Assembly: GCA_009746045.1 (NCBI GenBank) | Contig: RPFO01000034.1 | Location: forward strand, 414,001-478,000 | Source: Mesostigma viride | Taxonomy: Eukaryota > Streptophyta > Mesostigmatophyceae > Mesostigmatales > Mesostigmataceae | Reading direction: 5' to 3' | Length of the DNA: 64,000 bases | In this document: in pieces, positions 53,761-63,310 of the stretch | How the letters are laid out: each line of letters begins with the position of its first letter | Position numbering within the stretch: position 1 is the stretch's first letter | Notes under the pieces: model-generated | The model's database searches: none | What the model was told of the DNA's origin: nothing | Seen by the model: the letters and a program-made list of their open reading frames with translations, nothing else | Made by a program: the position numbers and the translations under genes

Positions 53761-55597
53761 TACCACGCAGAAGGGACAACCTCATGACCGCGGAGAAGAT
53801 AACATTCCGTCCCTCCTGTTGCGATTGCAAAGGGGAGAAAGAATAGTAGTGATGTAAGGAATGAATTCCAGTGCAAAATTAGGAAAATACCTTCAATAAC
53901 AAAGCTAGTAAGTAGGCAAGGTAATTAAAAAGTAGGTAGCAAACTGATGACAACATGCACATACTCACGCATGGACCAACCAAGTTAGTATCTAATCTAC
54001 TATGTGGCTTATGAGGAAGCACCATGAAACATTTGACCTTACTGGCTTCATCAGAACACGTCTAGATGCTTTTCCTTTGCAAAGATAGTCGCAATTGACG
54101 CTTGGGGCTTGCATGGGATTCAGGTCTGCATGGACGTGCTTTGACAACAAACGGGCATGTACGCACAAAAATGCCCAAGGACGGTACTTCATGATGGTCA
54201 TCTTCATGAACTTGACCACGCATGTAAGAGGACAAGAAATCAAGTATTCAGAGTTCATGCTATACTAAGAAACCAGCTTTTGCTCAGAATGCCGCTTTTG
54301 CGGTCTATGGGCCTTCCAATGCAACCTGCCAAGCAATTCTCATAAGTATCCTTGCTCAGCTACGCAGTTGCTCATTTTCCCGGCTCCATTCCTCTTCGAT
54401 CACAGCCTGTCCATGACGGCCTTGTAGGTTTTGGATAGCTCCAGAATCTCGCTCTGTTTATTCTCCGTTACTTATGTCACTCACATGTCGTCGCTACTAG
54501 AACCGCTTCTAGTGCGGTTCTCGCTGCCACCCCTGCTGCCACACCTGCAGCGCTTGTTATTCGGTGGTTGCATTCATTGGTTACGTATGGAAATCGGTTG
54601 CCCCATCGCTCGAGCTAGCGTGTATGTGCCCTCACTGCCCGCTAGCCCCAGCACTGACTTGACTGCGAACAACGGCTAGGGCTACGTCAAACGCGTTTTT
54701 TTGAATTTGCGCAAAAAAAAAGATTGCGACTAGGTCACATCCGTAGCCAGCGGCAGGCGGAATGTCTCGAGTGATTCCAGCCAAGCGATCTTCCGTATTG
54801 TCATGACATCTTACCTTTCCACTGGTTACTACTTGTCTCAAAGCCTTTTAGAACGGTCGGAGCCGCAAACTGCCGATAAATTTACAGGTACAGTAACTAG
54901 TATTCACCAATGAAAGCCACAGGCATTTAAAAAAGCCGTCCTGCCAGACCCTAGAAAACGCTTGGTCCTGACTTTGCCGGACAACCATTGGAGCAGGTTA
55001 TAAAGTGCGACAACGATTTCTGATTGTTGGCTGACAGACTGACAGCCGACAATTATTAACGCAAAGTCACTAAAGCAATTAGGCAGTGAGAACATTCTAC
55101 AAAAGAGCTCTTAGTTCGGGCTTTATATAAGTAGTACCTGCCTGTTAAAAATTGGAACAAGGATACGGTTCCGGCATCCGTTTATTCCGAAGCCGGTACG
55201 GGCAAGGCTAGGGAACCGGCGTGGGAATAAACTGAACTGAACATAACTGAAATAAAGGCCGTTATGGTGCCGTGAAATAGCCGCATGACGACAGTGCCGT
55301 TCCAAACTTTCAACTTCGCGCCCTACCTCTCTTAACCGTTACCTGGTAGACCGTTGGTCCAACGAGCGAAAAATTTAGAAAGGTTGCGATTAGGCAACGC
55401 GACCTTGCACCTAGCCGCACCCATGAACGCCTTCAGCAGCCATGTTAGGCAACACAACCCTGCACCTAGCCGCACCATTCCATAAACGCCTTCATCAGCC
55501 ATGTTAGGCCGGAATAGACACGGCATTTCCACTTTGGGTCTCGCACTAGTCAAGTCACTTGCTCAGATAGTATATCACTAGCTCTGACCCGCCTTCA
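53761..55597. other. Unassigned region with a 55-bp duplication
   Basis: No convincing exon. At about 55395-55510 two copies of CCTTGCACCTAGCCGCACC with GCCTTCAGCAGCCATGTTAG follow each other, and this creates the short minus-strand frame there. Confidence 0.5.
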
Positions 55598-55980
55598 AGC
55601 GGTTTGGTAGTGCAGCGGCTGTGTGTGGTTCTACCAAACGACTTTCAGAAATATGTGCCTACTCCATGGCCCCATCGCGGCAAGTAGCGGGAGCGCTTGC
55701 AGAATGTAAGTGATGCTGCGCCTATACCGAACCCCGTCTTTGCCGCCATGAACCATGACTCCGGACGGAGCTGCGATGACGTAAAGATGGTTGAAGGTCG
55801 CGGGTTGCTGTTCTGTAGTTGCCCCAATGCTGTTCTGTAGTGCTCCGATTGATGTGAGCTGATAGCGGCCTCTTCAATACCTTGAGTTTTGCACGTGCTC
55901 ACGTGGGGCCATGGAGTAGGCACATATTTCTCAAAGTCGTTTGGTAGAACCACACACAGCCGCTGCACTACCAAACCGCT
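55598..55980. mobile_element. 383-bp element with 80-bp inverted repeats
   Basis: The left arm from AGCGGTTTGGTAGTGCAGCG to about 55675 is repeated inverted at about 55905-55980 with very few mismatches. The arms include GGTTCTACCAAACGACTTT and CCTACTCCATGGCCCC. I could not identify a target duplication. It is MITE-like or an inverted duplication. Confidence 0.75.
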
Positions 55981-56189
55981 CGCGTGGCAAGAGCCGCACT
56001 GCTGGCAAGTCCATGGCAGCGGCTAGTGTCAGCGCATCGAGCCCTGATGACATAGCTAGTGTTTCGTCGTTCAGCAGCAACGGTGAGGCATGCATTCCCT
56101 CACAAAGGAGAAGTGAGAGGCAGCGTGCTGTAGTAAATTATGCGGACAACTCTGACAGTGCTGCATACACTGATGAGGAGTGGCATTGA
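55981..56189 (+). CDS. Possible C-terminal exon of an unidentified gene
   Basis: A frame of about 69 residues reads SRGKSRTAGKSMAAASVSAS, then SQRRSERQRAVVNYADNSDS and ends TDEEWH. The RRSERQR..VNYADNSDS pattern with an acidic tail resembles linker regions of chromatin proteins, but it is too short to assign. It begins at the edge of the inverted-repeat element, and no upstream exon was found, so it may be a relic. Confidence 0.3.
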
Positions 56190-56250
56190 TTATATTTCTG
56201 GCAATGATGCCTGTAATGTAACTTGTTGTGTGCTTGTCGCACTGCATTAT

Positions 56251-56296
56251 CAAGGAGACAACCAGCGCAGGCCAGAAATCGGGAGAATCCGGACCA
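56251..56296 (+). mobile_element. 46-bp CAAGGAGACAACC mini-element with 8-bp flanking repeat
   Basis: TGCATTAT lies directly before (56243-56250) and after (56297-56304). The insert begins CAAGGAGACAACCAGCGCAG and ends AATCCGGACCA, as at 58336-58381. Confidence 0.7.
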
Positions 56297-56394
56297 TGCA
56301 TTATATTTATTTATTTCCAATGAACATGTGTGTCAACTGCATCATTTCTGCATCCACATATAATGCATAAGTGTCCTGTCTTCATGCACTTGAG

Positions 56395-56832
56395 AGTTCT
56401 CAAGTGTCATGCTCAGTGTCCTGATTTTCCTGATTTTTTGTGCCATGCTAAGTGTCCTGATTTTCCTGATTTTTTGTGCCATGCTAAGTGTCCTGATTTT
56501 CCTGATTTTTTTTCTGATTCAGCGGGAAAATCTCAAGATCTTGAGATTTTTTGTGTTGTTTCGACATTTTTCTCAGGATCTCAGGATTTTCTCAGGATTC
56601 TCAGTGTTTCTCAGTGTTTCGCGAGACGCATCTCAGGCACTTCTCAGGATTCTCAGGAGGAAGTCCTGATATAATATCAGGATTCCTGAGAAAATCTCAG
56701 TTTTTCTCAGGATTTCTCAGGACATCTTGAGAAAAAAATCAGGATATCTCAGGAAATCCTGAGAAAATCTCAGGAAATCCTGAGTTCATCTCAGGAAATC
56801 TCAGGATTCCTGAGAAAAATCTCAGAACCCGA
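56395..56832. repeat. TCTCAGGA/TCCTGAGA repeat element, second copy
   Basis: Three copies of GTCCTGATTTTCCTGATTTT are followed by dense CTCAGGA and TCCTGAGA units and terminate in CCCGACTTCCTAGT, the inverse of the start of the element at 50504. It is inserted beside a family B fragment, as the first copy is. Confidence 0.75.
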
Positions 56833-56839
56833 CTTCCTA

Positions 56840-57513
56840 GTGCCCCTGACATGCAGACTTGGGGGTGGTCTCCTTCATCACTACTTGCCATCTATCCTTG
56901 CGTACCATCTGCCTCCATATATTACATACAGACAAACCAGGAGGCTGCCCGGGTGTGAACCCGCCACGGCTAGGGTAGCACATGCCCATGCCGAGTCTAT
57001 CACGAAAAGTCCACGAGTGGCGGCCCTGCCGCGCGCAGCCTGCATGGGGCACGCCAGGTGAGGACATAATGCCCAGGCTGGGCGGGCTTGGTGCCAGCTA
57101 GTCTATCAGATGTGGCTAGCTACCTGTTCTGTGCAGGCCAGGTGCCCGGCTATAGGCCCAGGCGCCTGTGCCTAACAATGTGGGAAATATAGGGCAAATC
57201 AGCGTACAAATCCTCATCACTAATGTGTGAAACCGGAAAGGGGATGTTAAGGGCCTTGCGCAGCATCTTGGTGACGTTGCCGTCGAGTCGTTGCTCCAGC
57301 TCCTGCGTCAGTGTCCAGGTCTCGGCGCCGTAGGTCAGGATCGTCAGAATGACGACCTTGAAGAGGTCACGCTTGACGATCCGGGGTAGGGCGGGGTCCA
57401 GTTGCTCCACCAGCGGCAGTGGTCATGGAGTTGCGCCCACATCATGCCAATCCGTGTCGTCAGGTCGTCCTCGCAGTCGGGAAGCCAACTGCCGAGCAGC
57501 TTGAAGCGGCCAG
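56840..57513 (-). pseudogene. LINE family B ORF2 C-terminal fragment
   Basis: Minus frames 57410-57150 (LPRIVKRDLFKVVILTILTY, GAETWTLTQELEQRLDGNV, NEDLYADLPYISHIVRHRRL) and 57067-56837 (FRDRLGMGMCYPSRGGFTPG) cover the end of ORF2. A frameshift lies between them near 57100. It is truncated at both ends: by the foldback repeat at the 3' side and near 57513 at the 5' side. Confidence 0.8.
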
Positions 57514-57825
57514 CATTGTCTGGCAGAATAAAACTAAAGACTGAAGTGTGCGGGTAGACATATGCATGCGGGTTCGTGCATAGGAGCTGAACAACTGCGT
57601 GAACGTAGCTAGCCTGTGGTATGCTGAGCCATACACGGTGCTACGAAGGCTGTCTAGTTGTCCATGCAGGTGGCTAGCTGCCATACATGCAGCAATACGT
57701 CAACATCACGCTACGTATACCTATCTGAACCTACTAGTATATACATCATGGATCCTGCATGTCACGTGGGTAGAACCCATAGCTAATTGCTGTTAATGTA
57801 CAGGTGCCCGCCCGGCCTGCCATGC
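57514..57825. other. No feature seen
   Basis: Short spacer between two LINE fragments. Confidence 0.45.
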
Positions 57826-58262
57826 AGTGGACGTACGGTACTTTGGGCTTCTCGGGGGATTGCTTGTGGCGGATGAAGGTGGGCCACAGGTCGCGACGCT
57901 GCTGCTGCTGCTGCACGGGAGTCAGGCCATCGTCCAGCGACCATGGGGTGGAGTACAGGAATGTGCAGAGTACAGGAAGCGCACCTTATCCTCTGGGGAG
58001 TCAAAGGTGAGTGCAGCACTGGGGGGCGATCGCTCTTGTCCCGCGCGAGTGGGGCAGGTCTACGGTACGGCCCTCGCAGTGCGACGTCGCCTTTACCCCC
58101 CATGTGTGCAAGGTGGGTGAGCCCCATGAGGTTTTAAGGAGCGTGCCTGTCGTATATATGGCTTAGCGTCAAGAGACTCGGAATCCTCCCCAAGGTCCGT
58201 CATATGGGGAAGCGACGCAGAATCACCCCGCGGCAGCTACGCCGGTCGTGCTCGGTGGCCTC
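57826..58262 (-). pseudogene. LINE ORF1 C-terminal fragment
   Basis: CTTGGGCTTCTGGGGGTCCT-like bases, CACAGGTCGCGACGCTGCTG and CATCGTCCAGCGACC align with the RRM/CTD end of the ORF1 copies at 14.8-15.0 kb and 21.36-21.55 kb. The reading frame is broken several times. It is a third ORF1 copy in the window, heavily decayed. Confidence 0.7.
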
Positions 58263-59106
58263 CTTGCGAGCTGGGCATCCAACTCCTGTAAGTACTCGTG
58301 TGTCATGCGCATGGGCATGCCACGCGGAGTACTATCAAGGAGACAACCAGCGCAGGCCAGAAATCGGGAGAATCCGGACCATGGTAGCTCGAGCCTGCCG
58401 TTATACGCTAATCTCATTAGAAAATAATTTCACGGAAGTTACAAATATCGTCTGCATCATGCCCCATGCAAGCCCCCAACGATCCTGTGGCCGCAGCCTC
58501 TGTCGCATGCACATCAGCTGTTGCATGCATAGATGCACGTATGGTATGCAATTGATATCGTATGCGCTTGGCGTGCTGCCTATGCTCATGCAGTTTTCCA
58601 GTCCACGCACGTATCGCCGGCCGGATTGATTGCACACCTGCAGATCCTTCGGACTTAGTACGTGCACCCACAGTACGTAGACGCCAGAATCTCCTCATCT
58701 AGTTGTGTTGATAGCAGCTGCAAGCGGCCAGATTGCACAACCGCCGACATCCTTCGCATTTAGTTCGTGCACCCACAGTAGATGCCAGACTCTCCTCGTC
58801 CAGTTTAGTTGATATAGCAGCTGTGGCCGCTTGCGGCTTCATTCGGGCATGAGGGAAGACGGGTGTCTCTGCATGCATGCCCCTTTGATTGGCTGTTGTG
58901 CAACACACAGGCGTGCACACATGTCCCATCTACAAATTCACAACTGCAGACCGTGCATGCACGTGTAGGTATACGTCCTAATTGATTAGAATGCATGCAT
59001 CCTGCTTGTACCGTACCATACTTGTACCGCGCATTAAGTGAGACAACTACCTTGGCAACTATCTTGGCCAAGGTTCACTGATTACTGCATAGACAATCTT
59101 GTGAAC
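58263..59106. other. Spacer with a 46-bp mini-element copy
   Basis: 58336-58381 repeats the CAAGGAGACAACC...GGACCA sequence without clear flanking duplication. About 58620-58690 and 58720-58800 are two copies of a TTCGTGCACCCACAGTA(C/G) plus CCAGA(A/C)TCTCCTC segment. No gene is seen. Confidence 0.55.
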
Positions 59107-59187
59107 ATCAAAGAGACAACCAGCGAACATGTCGTTCTGCGAATGCATGCGCTAGCTATATCATCGCGCTGGTTGTCTCCTTGATAT
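59107..59187. mobile_element. 81-bp foldback element with ATCAAGGAGACAACCAGCG ends
   Basis: ATCAAAGAGACAACCAGCG at the left is repeated inverted at the right (CGCTGGTTGTCTCCTTGAT). Between them are about 45 unrelated bases. It links the mini-elements above to an inverted-repeat transposon family. Confidence 0.7.
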
Positions 59188-59317
59188 CATCGGCCAATGA
59201 AGGCATGTGCATGTACAAATGCATGCACACCCCTCTCACTGATGTGTAAGGACAACCTTAGCAAGCATAAATTGTCGAGGCCAGCAACAAATAGTAAACT
59301 AAATGCTGCCGAGCGTC

Positions 59318-59440
59318 GGGACGGGAAAAACGCAAGTTCAAGTAGCTCCAACACAGATTTGAACTAGGACCTCACATGGCATGATTCCGCGGCCATATGG
59401 GTCTCCTGATCCAAAGGCATCCCAAGCTACAGCCCAACTG
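59318..59440 (-). mobile_element. tRNA-like SINE, diverged
   Basis: On the minus strand GTAGCTTGGGATGCCTTTGG, ATCAGGAGACC and later GGTCCTAGTTCAAATCTGTG parallel the A- and B-box spacing of the SINE at 20058 (GATGCCTTAGGATCAGGAGA). The body differs, so it is a related family or an old copy. Confidence 0.5.
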
Positions 59441-60014
59441 CGAAAAAACTCTTTACCGGAGAGTGGTGCCAGTAATTCGGAAATTGTGCGAGATGTACTA
59501 CGTGAGCTCTGGTGCGTAGGAGCAAGCATACAGCTGGCCCAGCATGGCCGGCACATAATCGAGCGTGGCCCAGCACACATATGTTGCATATGCAGCATAT
59601 GATCTCGCCTTGCACACATACGTTTATGTTGGGGGGCAGGCACACTGACACAGGCACACTGAAGTCCACATGCGCGTAATGGACCTGTTTATCAACTTTG
59701 TGCATGTGTCACGCTAGACGGAGCTGCCATGCACCAAGGGGTGTCTTATTTGACACATTTGAATTGATGGACTTGAATGTGCTTCACAGGCAACACGACA
59801 GGGTGCGCGTGGACTAATGGAGTCCTCTGGATGCATCAACTACTTCTAGTCGTCTTACTTACATACTGCCCACAAGGGCTCCTCAAATACAATTTGGCAG
59901 GTAAACCGGCTTATGGTTCTTGCTATGCGTTCTTGTTAGTTGACTCTGGATGCCTGGGCAGCAAGCCAGAAATGACGACTCCCCTTCATTCCCCATCCAT
60001 TATGCAGTGGCCTG

Positions 60015-60928
60015 TTACTTCTTGACTGGTTTCTTCCCCGCATCCTTGGCCCCTGGCTTCCCCTTGCCTTTCTTGGCATCAGGGGGCTCTTCCACCACGT
60101 AGCGCCATGCGTGGCTCGGTAGCTTCTTCGTCCACTCCTGCGGCAACAAGCGTGGCCGTGCAGGCAGTCAGACCACAAATGTCAGTCAAGCTCTATCGGT
60201 GAGACAACCACCACAAGTAATGATGCCATAAGTGTCCCTGATGAGGCATGACACACACCAATAACTGTGATTTACCAACCTGATATACCCTTGCTCTACC
60301 CCCACCCTAGAAAGCTAGGTAAACCTGCCATGAACTACATCCAGATGTTGCTGGCTGACCTAGTGGTCCCAGCTCAGTTTGAACACCGCATTCACTCCCT
60401 CTCTCTTCTTTGGACTGCTATGCAGAACAAGACGTGGTGGCAGAAGATTGTCCAGGCTCACACGCCAGCCCCTGTGGGCAAGCCCCCTCCCCCCAAGCGG
60501 AAGGGGCGTTTTGCTGAGTAGTTTAGTTAGGATTTTCTAGACTAGATAGCTTAGAGTTAGGTTAGTTCGATTACGCGGCTTCGCCCACCTCCACCCCTCC
60601 AGCAAGGAAGATGTGCTACATGATCTCCCAACGGAGTCATGTTATAATTTAATTTTTTATTTTACCCCTACCCACCTCAATGGCCATCATAGCCATATCA
60701 TAGCCTGGTTTCCCCTCAGTCTACAACCCCCCCCTCCCCCCCCCCCCCCCCCACAAACCCACCCCCACCCACCCACCCACCCACCCACCCACCCACCCAC
60801 CCACCCACCCACCCACCCACCCACCCACCCACCCACCTTCATGGTGGTGTCGTCCTCCTTGCTGACAGGCGTGAGCTTGGCCAGCTGGCCCAGCACCTCT
60901 GACTCGGTCAGTGGGCGCTCCGCGATCT

Positions 60929-60970
<42 letters not shown>

Positions 60971-63310
60971 CGGGGCCGCCGGGCAAGGGGCATGAGGCAC
61001 AGGGTAAGGAAAGCAGGGTGCGGGGCAAGGAACACTGGGCATGACGCAAGAGAGGCACAGGGCGCAGAGCAAGAAGCTCGCATCAGGGAGTAAGGAGCAC
61101 AAGCACGAGCGAGGCTTCAGCAGGGTGGGCCCCTCGTTCTATACGTGTCGTCCCCCCCCGTTCATCGAGGCGTGGCCGCAGGTTCAAGCGTCGGTTTGCA
61201 AGACAAACCCAATTTGAATGTCGAGGATAGTGTTGAGGCAGGGGCAGGAGCGGTAAGAAAGCAGTGGAGGATGGGGGAGAGGGCGGGGGGGGGGGGGTGT
61301 AAGAGTTCTCCTCAGATCTGCACAAGAGGCGTGGCGTACGCGCCCTACCGAACCCCTTGGTTACATCCAAGTTCAGTGACCACTTACCTCATCCTAATCC
61401 CCCCTCATTTCTCTCTCTCGTTTCCCCTTCCCCTTTTGTACCACTTCGTCCCCTTCCCCTTGCCTTACCCCAAGTCTCCCCTTCCCCTCCTTGCTCTTCT
61501 CTCCCCCATGTTTTCCTGTCCCATGTCCCCTTCCCTTCCTTGCTCTTCTCTCCCCCATTCTTTCCTTTCCCATGTCCCCTTCCCTTCCTTGCTCTTCTCT
61601 TCCCCATTCTTTCCTGTCCCATGTCCCCTTCCCTTCCTTGCTCTTCTCTCCCCCAAATTTTCCTGTCCCATGTCCCCTTCCTTTTCCTGACCTATAATCC
61701 CCCTTCCCTAACCCTGGCCTCCCACCCCGGTCTGGCTACACCTTCGCAAGGCAACGACCCCTCGGGTACCCCTATTCTCCCTATTCCCCCTATTCCCCCT
61801 ATCCCCCCTATCCCCCCTATCCCCCTATCCCCCCTATCCCCCCTATCCCCCCTATCCCCCCTATCCCCCCTATCCCCCTATCCCCCCTATCCCCCTATCC
61901 CCCTATCCCTCCTATCCCCCCTATTCCCCCTATTCCCCGTATCCCCCCTATTCCCCTATTCCCCTATTCCCCCTATTCCCCCAATTCCCCCTATTCCTTC
62001 TATTCCTTCTATTCCCCCTATCCCCCTATTCCCCTAGTCCCCCTAGTCCTTCTATTCCCCCTTTTCCCCCTATTCACCCTATTCCCCCAAGTCCCTCTAT
62101 TCCCCTATTCCCCCTATTCCCCCTATTCCCTCTTTCCCCCAATTCCCCCAATTCCCCAATTCCCCTATTCCCCCTATTCCCCGTATCCCCCCTATTCCCC
62201 CTATTCCCGCTATTCCCCTATTCCCGCTATTCCCGCTATTCCCCCTATTCCCCATTTCCCCCTATTCCCCCTATTCCCCCTATTCCCCCTATTCCCTCTA
62301 TTCCCCCTATTCCCGCTATTCCCCTATTCCCCATTTCCCCCTATTCCCCCATTTCCCCCTATTCCCCCTATTCCCCCTATTCCCCTATTCCCCTATTCCC
62401 CTATTCCCCCTATTCCCCGTATCCCCCCGTATCCCCCCTATTCCCCCTATCCCCCTATTCCCCTATTTCCCCTATTCCCCCGATTCCCCCTATTCCCCTA
62501 TTCCCCCTATTCCCCTATTCCCCCTATTCCCCTATTCCCCCTATTCCCCCTATTCCCCCTATTCCCCCTATTCCCCTATTCCCCCTATTCCCCCTATTCC
62601 CCCTATTCCCCTATCCCCCTATTCCCCCTATTCCCCCTATTCCCCCTATTCCCCCTATTCCCCCTATTCCCCCTATTCCCCTATTCCCCCTATTCCCCCT
62701 ATTCCCCCTATTCCCCCTATTCCCCTATTCCCCTATTCCCCCTATTCCCCCTATTCCCCCTATTCCCCCTATTCCCCTATTCCCCTATTCCCCCTATTCC
62801 CCCTATTCCCCATAATCCCCATAATCCCCATATTCCCCATATTACGCACATTCCCCATATTACGCACATTCCCCATACTCCCCATCTTTCCCATATTCCT
62901 CATATTCCCCATATTCCCCATAATCCACACATTCCACCTATTCCACAGCCCTCACCTTGGACACACGCCGCGCGGTGAGCAGCGCGTTGCAGACCTTGAC
63001 AATGTCCCCAGCGGTACACCCCTCCGAGATGTGCGCGACCGTGGACAGGTCAAACTCGTACGATAGGCGGCCGCCCGCGCGCTCCACCAGTCCCGGCCAC
63101 AGCAGCCGGTACGACGCGTAGTCCGGCAGCGGGCAGTAGATGTGCTTGGTGAAGAAGTTCATGAAATTCTTGCTGTCGGTCGCCTTGGCGGCCAGGTAGG
63201 GCTTGGCGCTGTTGCCGATGATCAGCACGCGATCCCCCGGTGTGAGCGTGTTTGTCTCCTTGACGAGCGCCTTGCGGATGCGGTTGAAGGGCTCCTGCCC
63301 GCCTTGCTCC
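60015..63310 (-). CDS. DRC11: Dynein regulatory complex AAA protein DRC11 (IQCA1-like), C-terminal exons
   Basis: Three minus-strand exons are seen: 63310-62956 (entered in phase 2), 60926-60837 and 60137-60015. The gene continues upstream of the window's right edge. Exon 1 holds the end of an AAA+ module: LTPGDRVLIIGNSAKPYLAA, then IYCPLPDYASYRLLWPGLVE and LSTVAHISEGCTAGDIVKVC. This is the order found in DRC11/IQCA proteins (RVL-IG, PDYxSR-LW, S-G-T-G-I). The second exon (IAERPLTESEVLGQLAKLTP) and third (EWTKKLPSHAWRYVV, then a Lys/Gly-rich tail ending KKPVKK) also match that family's end. DRC11 sits in the nexin link between axonemal doublets and helps control ciliary beating. The Walker motifs and IQ motif would be upstream and are not visible. 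Confidence 0.85.
60311..60663 (+). mobile_element. LINE family A 3' fragment in a DRC11 intron, antisense
   Basis: The last 60 residues of ORF2 (NYIQMLLADLVVPAQFEHRI; KPPPPKRKGRFAE, stop at 60519-60521), the 3' UTR with hairpin CTCCCAACGGAG (60625-60636), and a TTTAATTTTTTATTTTA tail. It is 5'-truncated, in the opposite orientation to the host gene, and diverged from the 48-kb copy. Confidence 0.85.
60726..60836 (+). repeat. Poly-C and (CCCA)n array abutting a DRC11 donor site
   Basis: A C run (60726-60752) and about 20 CCCA units run up to the donor of the 90-base exon. On the transcribed strand the intron starts as GTGGGTGGGTGGG. Confidence 0.95.
60931..60972 (+). repeat. (GCAC)n array abutting a DRC11 acceptor site
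   Basis: Ten GCAC units stand directly before the acceptor of the 90-base exon. On the transcribed strand the region before CCAG is a GTGC repeat, not a polypyrimidine tract. Confidence 0.95.
61480..61690 (+). repeat. 49-bp tandem repeat, about four copies, in DRC11 intron
   Basis: Units of CCTTCCTTGCTCTTCTCTCC, CCCATTCTTTCCTGTCCC and ATGTCCCCTTCC repeat with a period of 49 bases (for example TTGCTCTTCT at 61491 and 61540). The frames across it are repeat artefacts. Confidence 0.9.
61765..62870 (+). repeat. (CCCCTATT)n-type degenerate satellite in DRC11 intron
   Basis: About 1.1 kb of TATTCCCC/TATCCCCC units of 7-9 bases, decaying into CATATTCCC and TTACGCACATTCCCCATA at the right end, about 90 bases from exon 1. 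The transcript strand is G-rich, so the pre-mRNA intron carries GGGG every few bases. Confidence 0.95.

Noticed and set aside
61145-62037. Pro/Ile-rich frames of 180-226 codons
   Set aside because: CCCCTATT and 49-bp repeats in a DRC11 intron.
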